Source of the DNA: Phallusia mammillata
Taxonomy: Eukaryota; Chordata; Ascidiacea; Phlebobranchia; Ascidiidae
Assembly: GCA_003260075.1 (NCBI GenBank)
Contig: QLIY01000130.1
Coordinates: 143,469-207,468 of the forward strand
Length of the DNA: 64,000 bases
Reading direction: 5' to 3'
Part shown: positions 1 to 10,900 of the stretch, in pieces
Position numbering within the stretch: the first letter of the stretch is position 1
Layout of the letters: every line of letters begins with the position of its first letter
Made by a program: the position numbers and the translations under genes
Notes under the pieces: model-generated
What the model was told of the DNA's origin: nothing
The model's database searches: none
What the model saw: only the letters and a program-made list of their open reading frames with translations

Positions 1-343
1 TTCTGGTAAATGTATTTTTATCTATTTTGCATTACCTTTATAAAAAATGTATTAAATTATGTTAAAAGAAAGGCGACACCACTGCACCACATGGTAACAC
101 GAAGGAAACAATGAAAAGATGATAAAAACTGAGTTTAAAGGCGTAAAAGCGACCGATGGCTAATCGGCAATATCAGTTTTTCCGTTCATCCTGAAAGAGG
201 CGTACACCAAAAAAACACGACGCAAAAACAATGAAAAAATCCGACTGGGTATTTCCATCACGTCATAAATTAGAGCAACGTCACAACAATGAAGTTTTCA
301 GCTGACTTTGCACAACCGCAAACTAATTGTTTAAACTTTCACC
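1..343 (-). other. 3' flank of minus-strand adhesion-GPCR gene 1
   Basis: No gene is seen here. On the minus strand this is the sequence downstream of the stop codon of GPCR gene 1. It matches, in reverse orientation, the flank downstream of unit 3 near 22,360-22,560, for example the stretch reading GGTCGCTTTTAC on the plus strand at unit 3. Gene 1 and unit 3 therefore share 3' flanks as well as coding exons. Confidence 0.6.
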
Positions 344-2464
344 TTATTTCGGGTTTGAACTTTCACCTCCTTCTGCATTTGCCACGTTTCTCTGCTGCTT
401 CGATCCAACATCAGCTTCAGGTTTGCACGTCAGCATTTCCTGTCTGATGTCGTCATCCATGACGCAATACAACAGGAAGACGACGATTCCCTGCGACCCG
501 TTCACCAAGCTGTGGATGTACATGAACACCTCGTTCGAAATCTCGTTCCCGAGTCCTGCAAATGTAATAAGTTTGTAAAACCATATCTTTGAAATCCCTT
601 GCATTAATACAACTTACGAAAACTAAAACGTTAAAAAGACGCACAAATATTACCTGTGAAGAAAGCCAAACCCCAAGTTCCACCGAGCATAAAGAAGAGT
701 AAGATGAAAGACTTTGCTGCTCTCAACGCATCTCCTGTCTCTGGATCTTCTTCTCTGTTCCGCATCTTCTTCGAGTGCAACATCACATGTGTTGTCTTCA
801 GGATGATCATGAAGTTGGTTAAGAGGACGAGAGCAAGAGGAGCGACCACCGTGGAGTAGAAGATCAGAGTACCGGGAGCCAACCAACATCGGTCGTACTT
901 TGGAACCGGAATAAATTCGTTACATTGCTCGTATAATGGTTGGGGCTTCATGTAGATGTCGAGGGAAAACCCCACTGCCATGGATGTTCCCACTACCAAG
1001 GCTGGAACAATCCAACCAATCGACATAAAGAACTTTAGACGCTTTGACGAATCCTGAGTTTGGAATTCGACTGGAAACGAAGTTGCCATAAGAAGACGAA
1101 TTCCTTCAACTAGGAACCATATTCCTAAAAACAAACAATAGCGTCAGATCCCATAATATGTACCAATGCTTTAAACTCAAATTGTCCTGTTACTTTAGGT
1201 ACCTGAAGACAGCAGAATATATTGATTGACTGCTGCGTGAATCACGCATGGAATCTCATGCATCACGGCAAGGTCATGTGATATGTTGACGGTGTGGAAA
1301 AGCAGAAGAGCCATCCCCCCCCCCTTTAAACTCAAATTGTCCTGTTACTTTAGGTACCTGAAGACAGCAGAAGATATTGATTGACTGCTGCGTGAATCAC
1401 GCATGGAATCTCATGCATCACTGCAAGATCATGTGATATGTTGACGGTGTGGAATAGCAGAAGAACCATTGACAAGCTGATTTGAACCGGAACCCGATCT
1501 CCGCTGTGTTTCGACTTGTAGAGGATTACTATGGTGACAATCAGAAACACGACTGAAGTTGATTCTGTGGCGTACGATGTGATCTGCAACATCGTGTTGT
1601 TTATTTTGTGAGCCATTCGTTAAAGTTTACATTCAAATCTTTACCTTTACCCCCTTTGGTATTGTGATGGATTGGACAGTCAGTAGAACAGTAAACACGG
1701 TGAGATGGTTGCACTTGCAGGTGACGTTGCCTGTTGCGTCATCAGTAATTGTGACGCAACCGCGATCCGAGTATTTTCTTTCCACTCTGTCGAAGAAGAG
1801 ACAAATTGGTTCCAGTTTTTTTATCTTCTGGTTTTCTTGGGATATATTTCCCGCTGTGATCAGCTTGCAGACGATTTCTGGTGATGCTGGAGGTGAAATG
1901 AAACTTGTCTTTCCTGGCAACCGATCATTTATTTTAACGGTAGTTGATCGTTTGCGGCTTAAGCGCTTACCCCCCCCCCTTGCCATGTTTCTTTATATAC
2001 CTGAAGACAGCAAAAGATATTGATTGACTGCTGTGTGAATCACGCATGGAATCTTATGTATCACGGCAAGATCATGTGATATGTTGACAGCGTGGAAAAG
2101 CAGAAGAGCCAGTGACAGGCTAATTTGAACCGGAACCCGATCGCTGCTGTGTTTCGACTTGCAGAGGATTATTATGGTTGCGATCAGAAACACGACTGAA
2201 GTTGATTCTGTGGCGTAAGATGTAATTTAAAATAAATTGGTGTTTCTTTTGTTAGCCATTTTTTAAAAATCACTATTAAATCTTTACCTTGACTTCCTTT
2301 GGTATGGTGGTTGATTTGACAGCCAGTAAAACAGTGAATAAAGTGTGATGGTTGCACTTGCAAGTGATGTTGCCTGTTACGTCATCAGTATTTGTGACGC
2401 AACCACGATCCGAGTATTTTCGTTCCACTCTGTCGAAAAAGAGACAGATTGGTTCCAGTTTTTT

Positions 2465-2552
<88 letters not shown>

Positions 2553-4691
2553 TGTATGTCTCCTGGTTGATGTTGGTAACTACGATGTGCAGTTGAGCAT
2601 TTCCGCTGCTATATGTGGTTCCGTTTGTTTGAAAATGATTTCGGGAAAACTTCTCAACTCGATTTTCGATGTTTTCTATTTCCCTCGCACTTGCAGGATT
2701 TAAATTTTTCAACTGATCCAGAAATGAAGGATCTGTAACAAAACATTTCCATGACAGGTTGGTGAAGCAGATATTTTAAGGATTTCACCCCCCCCCCCTG
2801 GAGGTGAAATGAAACTTGTCTTTCCTGGCAACCGATCATTTATTTCATCGGTAGTTGATCGTTTGCGGCTTAAGCTCTTGAAGCTTTCTGCATCCCAACC
2901 CACAATAGCAATGTAGGTTGTGTTGAATGTAGCTATGTACCGCGTTGTGACCAATGAACCGGATTCTATCGGTTGAGTCTGTGCAGTTTGTGTTGTGTTT
3001 ATCTTGAAGACAAGCACTGCAATTATGATTCGTTTCACTCCATTTGTTTCCAGTGTAAAGTCGATACCCCCCCCCCGGTTGTGTTGAATGTAGCTATGTA
3101 TCGCGTTGTGGCCAACGAACCGACTGTGACCGGTTGATTTTGTGCAATTCGTGTTGTGTTTATCTTGAAGACAAGCACTGCAACTATGAGTCGTTTTATT
3201 GCCTGGGTTTGTAGTGTAAAGTCGATATGAGATAAACCAAGCTGAAGATAAGAGTTGTATGTCTCCTGGTTGATGTTGGTAACTACGATGTGCAGTTGAG
3301 CATCTTCGCTGCTATAGTTGGTTCCGTTTGTTTGAAAATGATTTCGGGAAACAGTTTCAACTCGATTTTCGACGTTTTCTATTTCCCTCACACTTGCAGG
3401 ATTTAAACTTCTTAACTGACCAAGAAATGAAAGATACTGATCCAGAAATGAAACATCTGTTACAAAACAACTCCATGACAGATTGTTAAATCAGATATTT
3501 AATCAGTTTAACGTCTTTTCCTACTTGAAGATGTTCTAATTTATGTAACTTCCAAAACCATCTAAAGCCGAGGGTGAATTGCGGCCATTATCCAAGATGG
3601 TGCAGGAGTTAGCTAACCACGTAGGCTATAATATATTTTTATAACTAACTTGTGTTAATGGAGCATGTCATGTTGATGTCGATGTACTTTGAAAAACCAG
3701 GACATGGTTCACCAAAAATGATTGTTTGAACAACTGTGCACCAAGATTTTTGCTGACATTGCCTTAATATCTCTGTTACCCCCGCACTTCCATTGCAGTT
3801 AAGCTCAGATTTAGTAAATCCACACACCCTTGACAAAATAGAATTAACATCTTTTACCAATCTAAAGTAAATCAAAACACGATTTTAGGATAGTTTAAGT
3901 TTAAAGAAAGCAATTTCGAAAAATGTTTAGTATAAGCGTTTATAATAAAATCAATTTGTCTGTGTTGCAAAATGTAATGTAAACAGAAACAGTACACAAG
4001 ATTACTTTATTTTTTCTTTATTTTTCTATATTTTTTTCTTTACTTACCCCGCGTATGGAAATTTTTGTCCAAAAAGAGCCGATTTTATGTCAATAACCGT
4101 TCCAGCAGGGCAAGTGATATTCAGCAATTCTCCTTCACAAACTAAACAAAAATTCAAATCGTTTATATGGTGTTGCTTTTTATAAAACCCCGCCAAATTC
4201 ATTGTCGGTCTTGTTGCTTTTTACCAATGCATCGCATATTGTCTATTTTTCCCAGGCAACCGGTCCCTTGAGCTGAAAAATAAAAACTTTAAATTACAAC
4301 AAAAAACAACCCCCCCCCCGGTCTTGTTGCTTTTTACCAATGCATCGCACCTTGTCTATTTTTCCCAGGCAACCGGTCCCTCGAGCTGAAAAATAAAAAC
4401 TTTAAATTACAACAAAAAACAGATTGAGCAACATTTCATCCAAAATATTTCAAACTGCTTTGCTTCACAGAAATTTGTGCAGAGCTTAATATGTTGGTAT
4501 AGGAAACTTGCAAATGTACTCATATTAAAGGCAGGTTTGTTACTCTTAACACAGAAAGTTAGGTTTCAACCCAAAATTTTGGTTTCGTCGATAAACTAAT
4601 AAAAAAACTACTTACCCCAAATCGAAACTGGCACAAGAAGAAGCATTCCTGCTACCAAGTGCACAAATAAAACTCTCAAAATAAACGACAT
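344..4691 (-). CDS. Adhesion GPCR gene 1: SUEL lectin domain, GAIN/GPS, 7TM (assembly-scrambled)
   Basis: A predicted cell-surface receptor of the adhesion-GPCR class. Minus-strand exons with GT-AG borders are: 4691-4616 (start Met and hydrophobic signal peptide, 25 codons), 4272-4225, 4141-4048 and 3861-3650 (together a SUEL/galactose-binding lectin domain, with cysteines and the typical FGEPCPG...KY block), GAIN exon from 3456, GPS with CNHLT at about 1640-1970 and again at 2290-2466, 7TM exon 1 near 1362-1587, 7TM exon 2 at 1124-654 (471 nt, same size as in units 3 and 5), and tail exon 555-344. Splice phases agree through the lectin exons into GAIN. The tail is short, with one GGESSN repeat. 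The segment 1.2-3.5 kb has several duplicated GAIN, GPS and TM pieces split by C tracts, so no continuous model can be written; a second paralogue may be mixed in. Function by family: ligand-binding receptor with a self-cleaving GPS. The lectin module is seen directly; its sugar ligand is unknown. Confidence 0.8.
1171..1472. repeat. Duplicated 7TM-exon flank around C10 (1315-1324)
   Basis: The 144 bases before the C tract recur after it with few differences, including the splice donor end of 7TM exon 1. Probable unmerged overlap with a placeholder gap. Confidence 0.7.
2469..2552. repeat. 84-nt C tract inside GPCR gene 1
   Basis: The longest homopolymer in the window. It interrupts the GPS exon on one side and abuts the middle of the GAIN exon on the other, which are not contiguous in the paralogues. 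It behaves like a filled gap. Confidence 0.75.
4205..4424. repeat. Duplicated lectin exon 2 of gene 1 around C10 (4310-4319)
   Basis: The 48-nt second exon occurs twice, at 4272-4225 and 4385-4338 on the minus strand, with the same splice sites and a few substitutions. Either copy fits the phase of its neighbours, so only one is expected in the real gene. Confidence 0.7.
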
Positions 4692-6100
4692 ATTTGCTTC
4701 AGTAATATAAAGCCCTGAACTTAACTTTAGTGATGTCGGATGACTTAAACGGTTTGGGAAAACTTAAAGGTAAATTTCTGAGCAATGTTTTAGGTAAATT
4801 GCCGAAAAACAACAACTGCGAAAGTAATAATACCACATGACTTATATTAAACACATTAGTACAAGCAAATGTGCCTGGTTATAAATCAACCAGCTCCACA
4901 TCTCAGAAAGTATAAGGAAATGCGTAAAACGGCATGAACCGATTCCAGACGTACTCAGTGCGTTCTTCGTTTTGTAGGACACAAATGGAAAGAAGCTGAA
5001 AAAGGATTAGAATCAACTCCCCCCCCCCCCCTGAACTTAACTTTAGTGATGTCGGATGACTTAAACGGTTTGGGAAAATTTAAAGGTAAATTTCTGAGCA
5101 ATGTTTTAGGTAAATTGCCGAAAACCAACAACTGCGTCAGTAATAATACCACATGACTTATATTAGACACAATAGGACAAGCAAATGTGCCGGGTTATAA
5201 ATCAACCAGCTCCACATCTCAGAAAGTATAAGGAAATGCGTAAAACGGCATGAACCGATTCCAGACGTACACAGTGCGTTTTTCGTTTTGTAGGAAACAA
5301 ATGGAAAGAAGCTGAAAAGGATTAGAATCAAATTCTTTCATGGTGGATTAAATCAAACTAATAAACACAAAAATATTGATTTCTAGATAAAGGTAACTTG
5401 CAAAAAATCTACCTGAAAACACTTTTAAAATAGAGTCAGTGCGCACTAAATCTTAAACTAGAAAATTTTTTACGCAAAGAGTAAGCCTAAAATACACGAC
5501 TTCTCTTGGACAAAAGTCTGCTGCGTTTAACGTGACAAAAATATCAGTGATAATAACTTTATATAGAAGGTATGTATTGGAATGTTCTGTTTCGCCGCAA
5601 CAATATTATTCTTGTTGCAACTTTATGTCGCTTGTCGCATATATATATATATATATATATGTATAAATCGCAATACAGTGCACAATTAAAGTTTCTGAAA
5701 CTGCACCAAGCAATATGTTTTATATACAACATTACACAAATACAACTTTTATTTTTCCAAAAAAACATTCCTTGGCCTGTTCAGCTACATTTTACAACAT
5801 TTGACCGCGTCGAGGGCAGACCAGCGGAAAATCTTGTTCACAACTTTAAATCGCGCGCCTTGGAAGATTCAATTTCATTTAAGACAGAAAACAATGGCAA
5901 TTCTGTCAACCAGCATCATCTAGCGGCGGATAAATTCAAAAGCAACCATAAGCTGTACGATCGGTTGTTGCCCTTCATAGCGTGGATTGGAATCAGAGTT
6001 ACAAGCGAGCCAGAACCTAAAACTATAAGCCTGAAGCCCGGCCTGAACCCAAATCGTTTTTTTAGAATCCCGGTTAACTCCTAAAGTTTAATTGACAGGC
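4692..6100. other. Intergenic region upstream of GPCR gene 1
   Basis: Probable promoter region of gene 1. Positions 4715-5018 are repeated at 5032-5335 on the other side of a C13 tract (5019-5031), again with small differences. An AT microsatellite lies at 5640-5660. An open frame of 170 codons at 5572-6084 runs through that microsatellite, has no recognisable domain, and is not called as a gene. Confidence 0.5.
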
Positions 6101-6954
6101 CTATAAGAAAAATACATACAAAATGGTAAATAATAATAGACAATGGCCAACACAAAACCTCTTTGGGTTGTTGGACATTAGGTAAAGTCCAGCAAAAACA
6201 GTCACAGAATGTAAATTCTGACCCGAGTCACGACAGTTTTTTGAACAAATCAAAGCCTGCCCCGACTTACTGTTCCGGCTGGAACACCGTAATGGATTGC
6301 TTTGATACTGGTTTGCACATCTGCATGAAACAGTGGATAACTTTGACTTTCCTTGTCGCGACACCAAATACAGTAACAAATTTTCAATAATTGTGTTTAC
6401 CTCACCAATTACTTTTTTACGTCTTTCATACAGTTTGATTTTATCAATATTAATTTGTGACGTCATATATACAACCCGAGTTTGTTTTACGAAAAATTTT
6501 GAGTCGTTTTGTAGGTTTGTTTCGTCAAAACACTTGGCTACGTAGTAGTAATTAGGAATATCGAAGCGTAGACGCGGCAAATTTACGAGCCATGTACACG
6601 CTTGTTTTGATATAGTGCCTATTTTGCTGCTCATTTTACCATTAACCCCCCCCCCGTAGTAATTAGGAATATCGAAGCGTAGACGCGGCAAATTTACGAG
6701 CCAAGGTGTACACGCTTGTTTTGATATAGTGCCTATTTTGCTGCTCATTTTTCCATTAATAATAATCGGAAAATACTGAACAAGCGTTTCGTCCACCAGG
6801 TAGCATATATTTATAAATTTGTCGTTCAACTGGTGTAATGCTAAACAAAAGCAACGTTGGTGGAACCAGTCGAGTTGAAACCTAAAAGCTAACCACCCGC
6901 GTAAGGGAAATAGGGAGAGTTAAACAGGAAGAGAAACCACCGAAATAACAACAT
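6101..6954 (-). CDS. Unrecognised small secreted protein, possibly GPI-anchored
   Basis: Two-exon model: 6954-6897 (Met and hydrophobic leader, 19 codons, ending after one base of a codon) and 6840-6101. The 56-nt intron has a GT donor and an AG acceptor after a T-rich stretch, and the phases match. The second exon stays open to a stop at 6101. The mature protein has a KCFDE segment, a later Cys-rich part and a final stretch of about 18 hydrophobic residues (CLLLFTILYVFFL) running to the stop, the layout of a GPI-attachment signal or C-terminal anchor. A C10 tract at 6646-6655 separates two copies of about 100 bases, so part of the protein is doubled here by artefact. A second leader exon copy is at 7066-7009. 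I do not recognise the family. Alternative: a chance open frame; the leader, intron and hydrophobic end together argue against that. Confidence 0.5.
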
Positions 6955-7088
6955 CTTTGATGCATTGAACTGTGACCCCCCCCCCGTTGAAACCTAAAAG
7001 CTAACCACCCGCGTAAGGGAAATAGGGAGAGTTCAACAGGAAGAGAAACCACAAAAATAACAACATCTTTGATGAATTGAACTGTGGT
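6873..7088. repeat. Duplicated leader-exon segment around C10 (6976-6985)
   Basis: The leader exon and its upstream sequence occur twice with about a dozen substitutions. The two copies look like alleles placed in tandem. Confidence 0.7.
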
Positions 7089-7920
7089 GCAACTTCCAAG
7101 AGTGGTTGGCTATTGGTAAACGCTGTTGTCGGATCTGTCAAAGACAAATAAATAGGTAAAAAAAATACGGATTCGAACCACAATAAAACCAAAGAACACT
7201 TTAAACGCTTTACAAAACATTAAGCGTCGATCGAAATATCAAGCTCTGGACTATGTACTTTATTACTCTAGACTCTAGAGTCTAGAGTCAGTACAATTTT
7301 AAAACCTTTTTGCGAAACGTACAAAAGCAATGTGCGATTAATTTGAGAAAGTCCCACAAAATGAAAAAATCGCGTTGTTAATTTAAATACCAGGAGTTTT
7401 ACATAGACGATTCCGCCAGCAATAAAACATATTTATGTACAAAATGCTGGATCATCATTGCAATTGCTGTGTTGTTTACAGTTTCAATCAAAGGATAACG
7501 AGCTGCAAACGGCATTCGGCAGGTGGATTGGCCGAGTGTGGGGAACTGATAATAACAATCAGCGTTTTTCATACAATCTTGTTGCTTCCGTGCTTGTATA
7601 TAGATACTGGCTCATGTGGCTGTGGTTAGTTGAAAATGGTAAGACGGGATGCAAGGTGATAACGAGGTGTAAAAGATTTAGGAGCTTTGTCGATCTGCTA
7701 TTGTAAGTCTAATACGAAGGCTGTCATTGGTTTCAAGTGATTTTGTAGAATTTAAGTAATTTACAGCTGAATGACTATGTGTTCTGTATGTTTGTGTTAT
7801 TTACAAATTTTAATTACGTCTATATTAAGCACAGTTTTAAACATTTTGGTTTTGTACAAAATCTGGTAGTTCTGTGCTGCAAAATCGTAAGTATTCTGCA
7901 GAAAGCAATAGGTTAAGAAA
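7089..7920 (+). other. 5' flank of GPCR unit 2, with conserved upstream block
   Basis: No coding exon is seen. A block at about 7480-7760 (containing GCAGGTGGATTGGCC) recurs upstream of unit 3 (about 15,880-16,480) and, more loosely, unit 5 (about 31,120-31,340). A second block just before the start codon, with AAAATCGTAAGTATTCT, recurs before units 3, 4 and 5. A perfect 24-bp palindrome lies at 7265-7288. Confidence 0.55.
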
Positions 7921-10900
7921 ATGAGCTTCTTTGTTTCTCTACTTGTGCTGCTGGCCGTCGTCTGCTTCAAACCAAGTTTGCAAGGTGAACTCTAACATGG
8001 TGTTTTTTCTATACTTTATGTGAACTAACGCGACAGTTTATATTTTTATAACGGGTCGGGCTTTCCAGTTTAAATTTGAATAAAACGGGTTTAATTCGAA
8101 TTTGAATTCTCACTATCATTTCCGTCCTAATTTCCAACCAACTTCGGCCCAGTTTGCAACATCCTTAATATAAGATGTGTGTTTTTATGTGGCACAATTT
8201 AATTAAAGAAAGAAAATATATAGAGGTTACGGCCGTATTAGGCGTTTAATTGAATTACTATCAAGGATTACCAGATGACTAAGAGATATTTGTTACCTTT
8301 GTTAACGCATTGTTTTCGAAGATAGAAACTATATTTTATTAAGATTGTAGATTTTTTGTACCCCCCCCCCACGGCCGTATTAGGCGTTTAATTGAATTAC
8401 TATCAAGGATTACCAGATTTTTGTTACCTTTGTTAACGCATTGTTTTCGAAGATAGAAACTAAGTTATATTTTATTAAGATTGTAGATTTTTTGTTCGTT
8501 GTTTTAAGTGTCCATGCATAAAAGATAAAAAATGACTAATTTTACTATCCAGTTCCTATTTCGATGTTTGTTACATTTCAAATTATTTGAAAGTGTTATT
8601 AAATGTTTCATGAAGAAAACAGGCATTTTAAGTTGGAAAAATACGCTTATGTCATGAGCGATGTTTTAGATAAGATACCTAATATTTGTTCGCTTCATTT
8701 GCTCATGAACGTTTTTGTCTCGTTTTTATGGAGTGCATTAAAACATGACGGGATTTTTGGATGTTGGCAAGATTTCCAAGTAAATAAATAAGTTATGTGC
8801 GTTTTTTCCTAAAAGTTACTTTACCAATTTTTAAGAGCATGTACTTATAAGTTTCGACGTGCTAAAGGGTTTTGTAATTACTTTGAGAAAAAGTTCACCG
8901 ATTTTGACATAAATACTTTTTATATTCTTATTTGACAGCCATGATTACAAAGAGAACAGCTTTTATCACAACCCAACCACTCTTGGAAATTGCACTACAG
9001 TTCATTGTGTCAAAGATGCTGTAAACAATAGTATGGTTTAGCCTTTTGGGACAAACGCTTTTACCGGAACCGCCATCGAGAGAGCTGTCAAAGTAAGGCG
9101 TTGTTTCAGCGGGATATAAAATGCAGAAGCTCTTAACTTTAAAGCTTCTTATAGATAGATTTCAGAAGCTCAGCCAACGCCGCAACCTCCAACAAATTTC
9201 TGATACTTACAACATACCGAAAAGCAAACCCTGTTGAGTTGACTAGCATGTGAGTATTTAGCGTAATGACCAATTTTATATTTGTTTTTAAATGTCTTTT
9301 TGTTTTTCGTTTTATTCGTAACCATATTGTTGCTACGACATCCACCCCAGTGACAACCTTTATCAAAATTATTTCAATTTTATTGAATTCATGTGTATGC
9401 TCACGGTCATTGCCTTTCTTTTTACACAACAAAAACAAATACGTTAAAAATAATTCCCAAAAAATAGCTTTTTTTATTGTCTTCATAAACAGAGGACTGA
9501 AAGAAAACTTTATGTAACTGCAACACTTTGCTATCAACACCAGTCTTAACCAATTAAACCTACAACACTTGCATTGCTTACAACAGTTACGATTTGACGA
9601 GCAACAACAACATTACAGTGTACGCCATTGGAATCGGACCAGACGTTGTGTGTTATGAGCTTCAAACCGTTGCTAAAACCGCAGTTACACTGTTGGCCGA
9701 TTTTGCCACTTTTGGTGACACCCTGAAAAATATTGTATCTGAGATTATAGCAAATGCATCCATACCAGAAGGTATTTCTTGTTGTTATTAGTCGGTGTAC
9801 GACATGTTTCACAAACTTGTTAAATCTCGCACTACGTTTGCCAGACGTAGAGGAAAACAATATTTTAGAAAATAAATTATATCTAAGCTGACCATTACCG
9901 GTATACAATCATGAAGTGATCTTTATTCGTTACAACTCACATCAAATTATTTAGTTCTTAACTTCAAAACCCCATTAAATGGAATTAGGAACAAACAAGG
10001 TAGTGAAGAACCCGTTTCCGTCTTTACCTCATATATTATGGACATTTAATAAAATCATTAAGTAAAGCACAGGAGTTTTGCTTTTCTGTGTTTATTTGTT
10101 TGAAATACTGACCAGTTTAAAACTATGATCAGCCTGGGATGTATTTTTTCACTTTAATTGCAATAAGGCATTGCGGTTTGCATTTGCAATATTTGCATGG
10201 TTAAAAATGTCAGGAGAGCGCTAAACACCTTAAAATATCTGCTTCACTAACTTGCCATGGAATTGTTTTGTTCCAGATCCTTCATTCCTGGATGAGTTGA
10301 CAAATTTAAATCCTGCAAGTGTGAGGGAAATAGAAAACATCGAAATGCGAGTTGAGAATTTTTCCCGAAATCATTTTCAAACAAACGGAACCACTTATAG
10401 TAGCGGAGATGCTCAACTGCACATCGTAGTTACCAACATCAACCAGGAAACATACAACTCAAATCTTCAGCTTGGGTCATCTCACATCAACTTTACACTG
10501 CAAACAAATGGAGTGAAACAAATCATAATTGCGGTGCTTGTCTTCAAGATAAACTCAACACAAACTACACAGACTCAACAGATCGAAGCCGGTTCATTGG
10601 CCACAACGCGGTACATAGCTACGTTCAACACACCCTACATTGCTATTGTGGGTTGGGATGCCGAAAGCTTTCAGCGCTTACGCCGCAAACGATCAACTAC
10701 CGATGAAATAAACGATCAATTGCCTGGAGAGGCAAGTTTCGTCATACCTCCAGCATCACCAGAAACGGTCTGCAAGCTGATCAAAGTCCCCCCCCCCTCA
10801 ACTACCGATGAAATAAACGATCAATTGCCTGGAGAGGCAAGTTTCATCATACCTCCAGCATCACCAGAAACCATCTGCAAGCTGATCAAGGCGGGAAATA

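Noticed and set aside
2469-2552. C/G tracts as G-quadruplex or switch-like elements
   Set aside because: Uniform lengths near 10 and duplicated flanks fit assembly placeholders better, and in unit 5 a tract replaces normal coding bases.
2345-2712. Reading frames with long proline or glycine runs over C/G tracts (also near 13,934, 18,385, 29,743)
   Set aside because: They exist only because a homopolymer has no stop codons; the flanks are GPCR exons in other frames or noncoding sequence.
5572-6084. 170-codon open frame
   Set aside because: It runs through an AT microsatellite, shows no domain or signal peptide, and its end resembles repetitive sequence.
9139-9540. 133-codon minus-strand frame within unit 2
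   Set aside because: It overlaps VWA exon 3 and intron on the opposite strand and has no supporting features.
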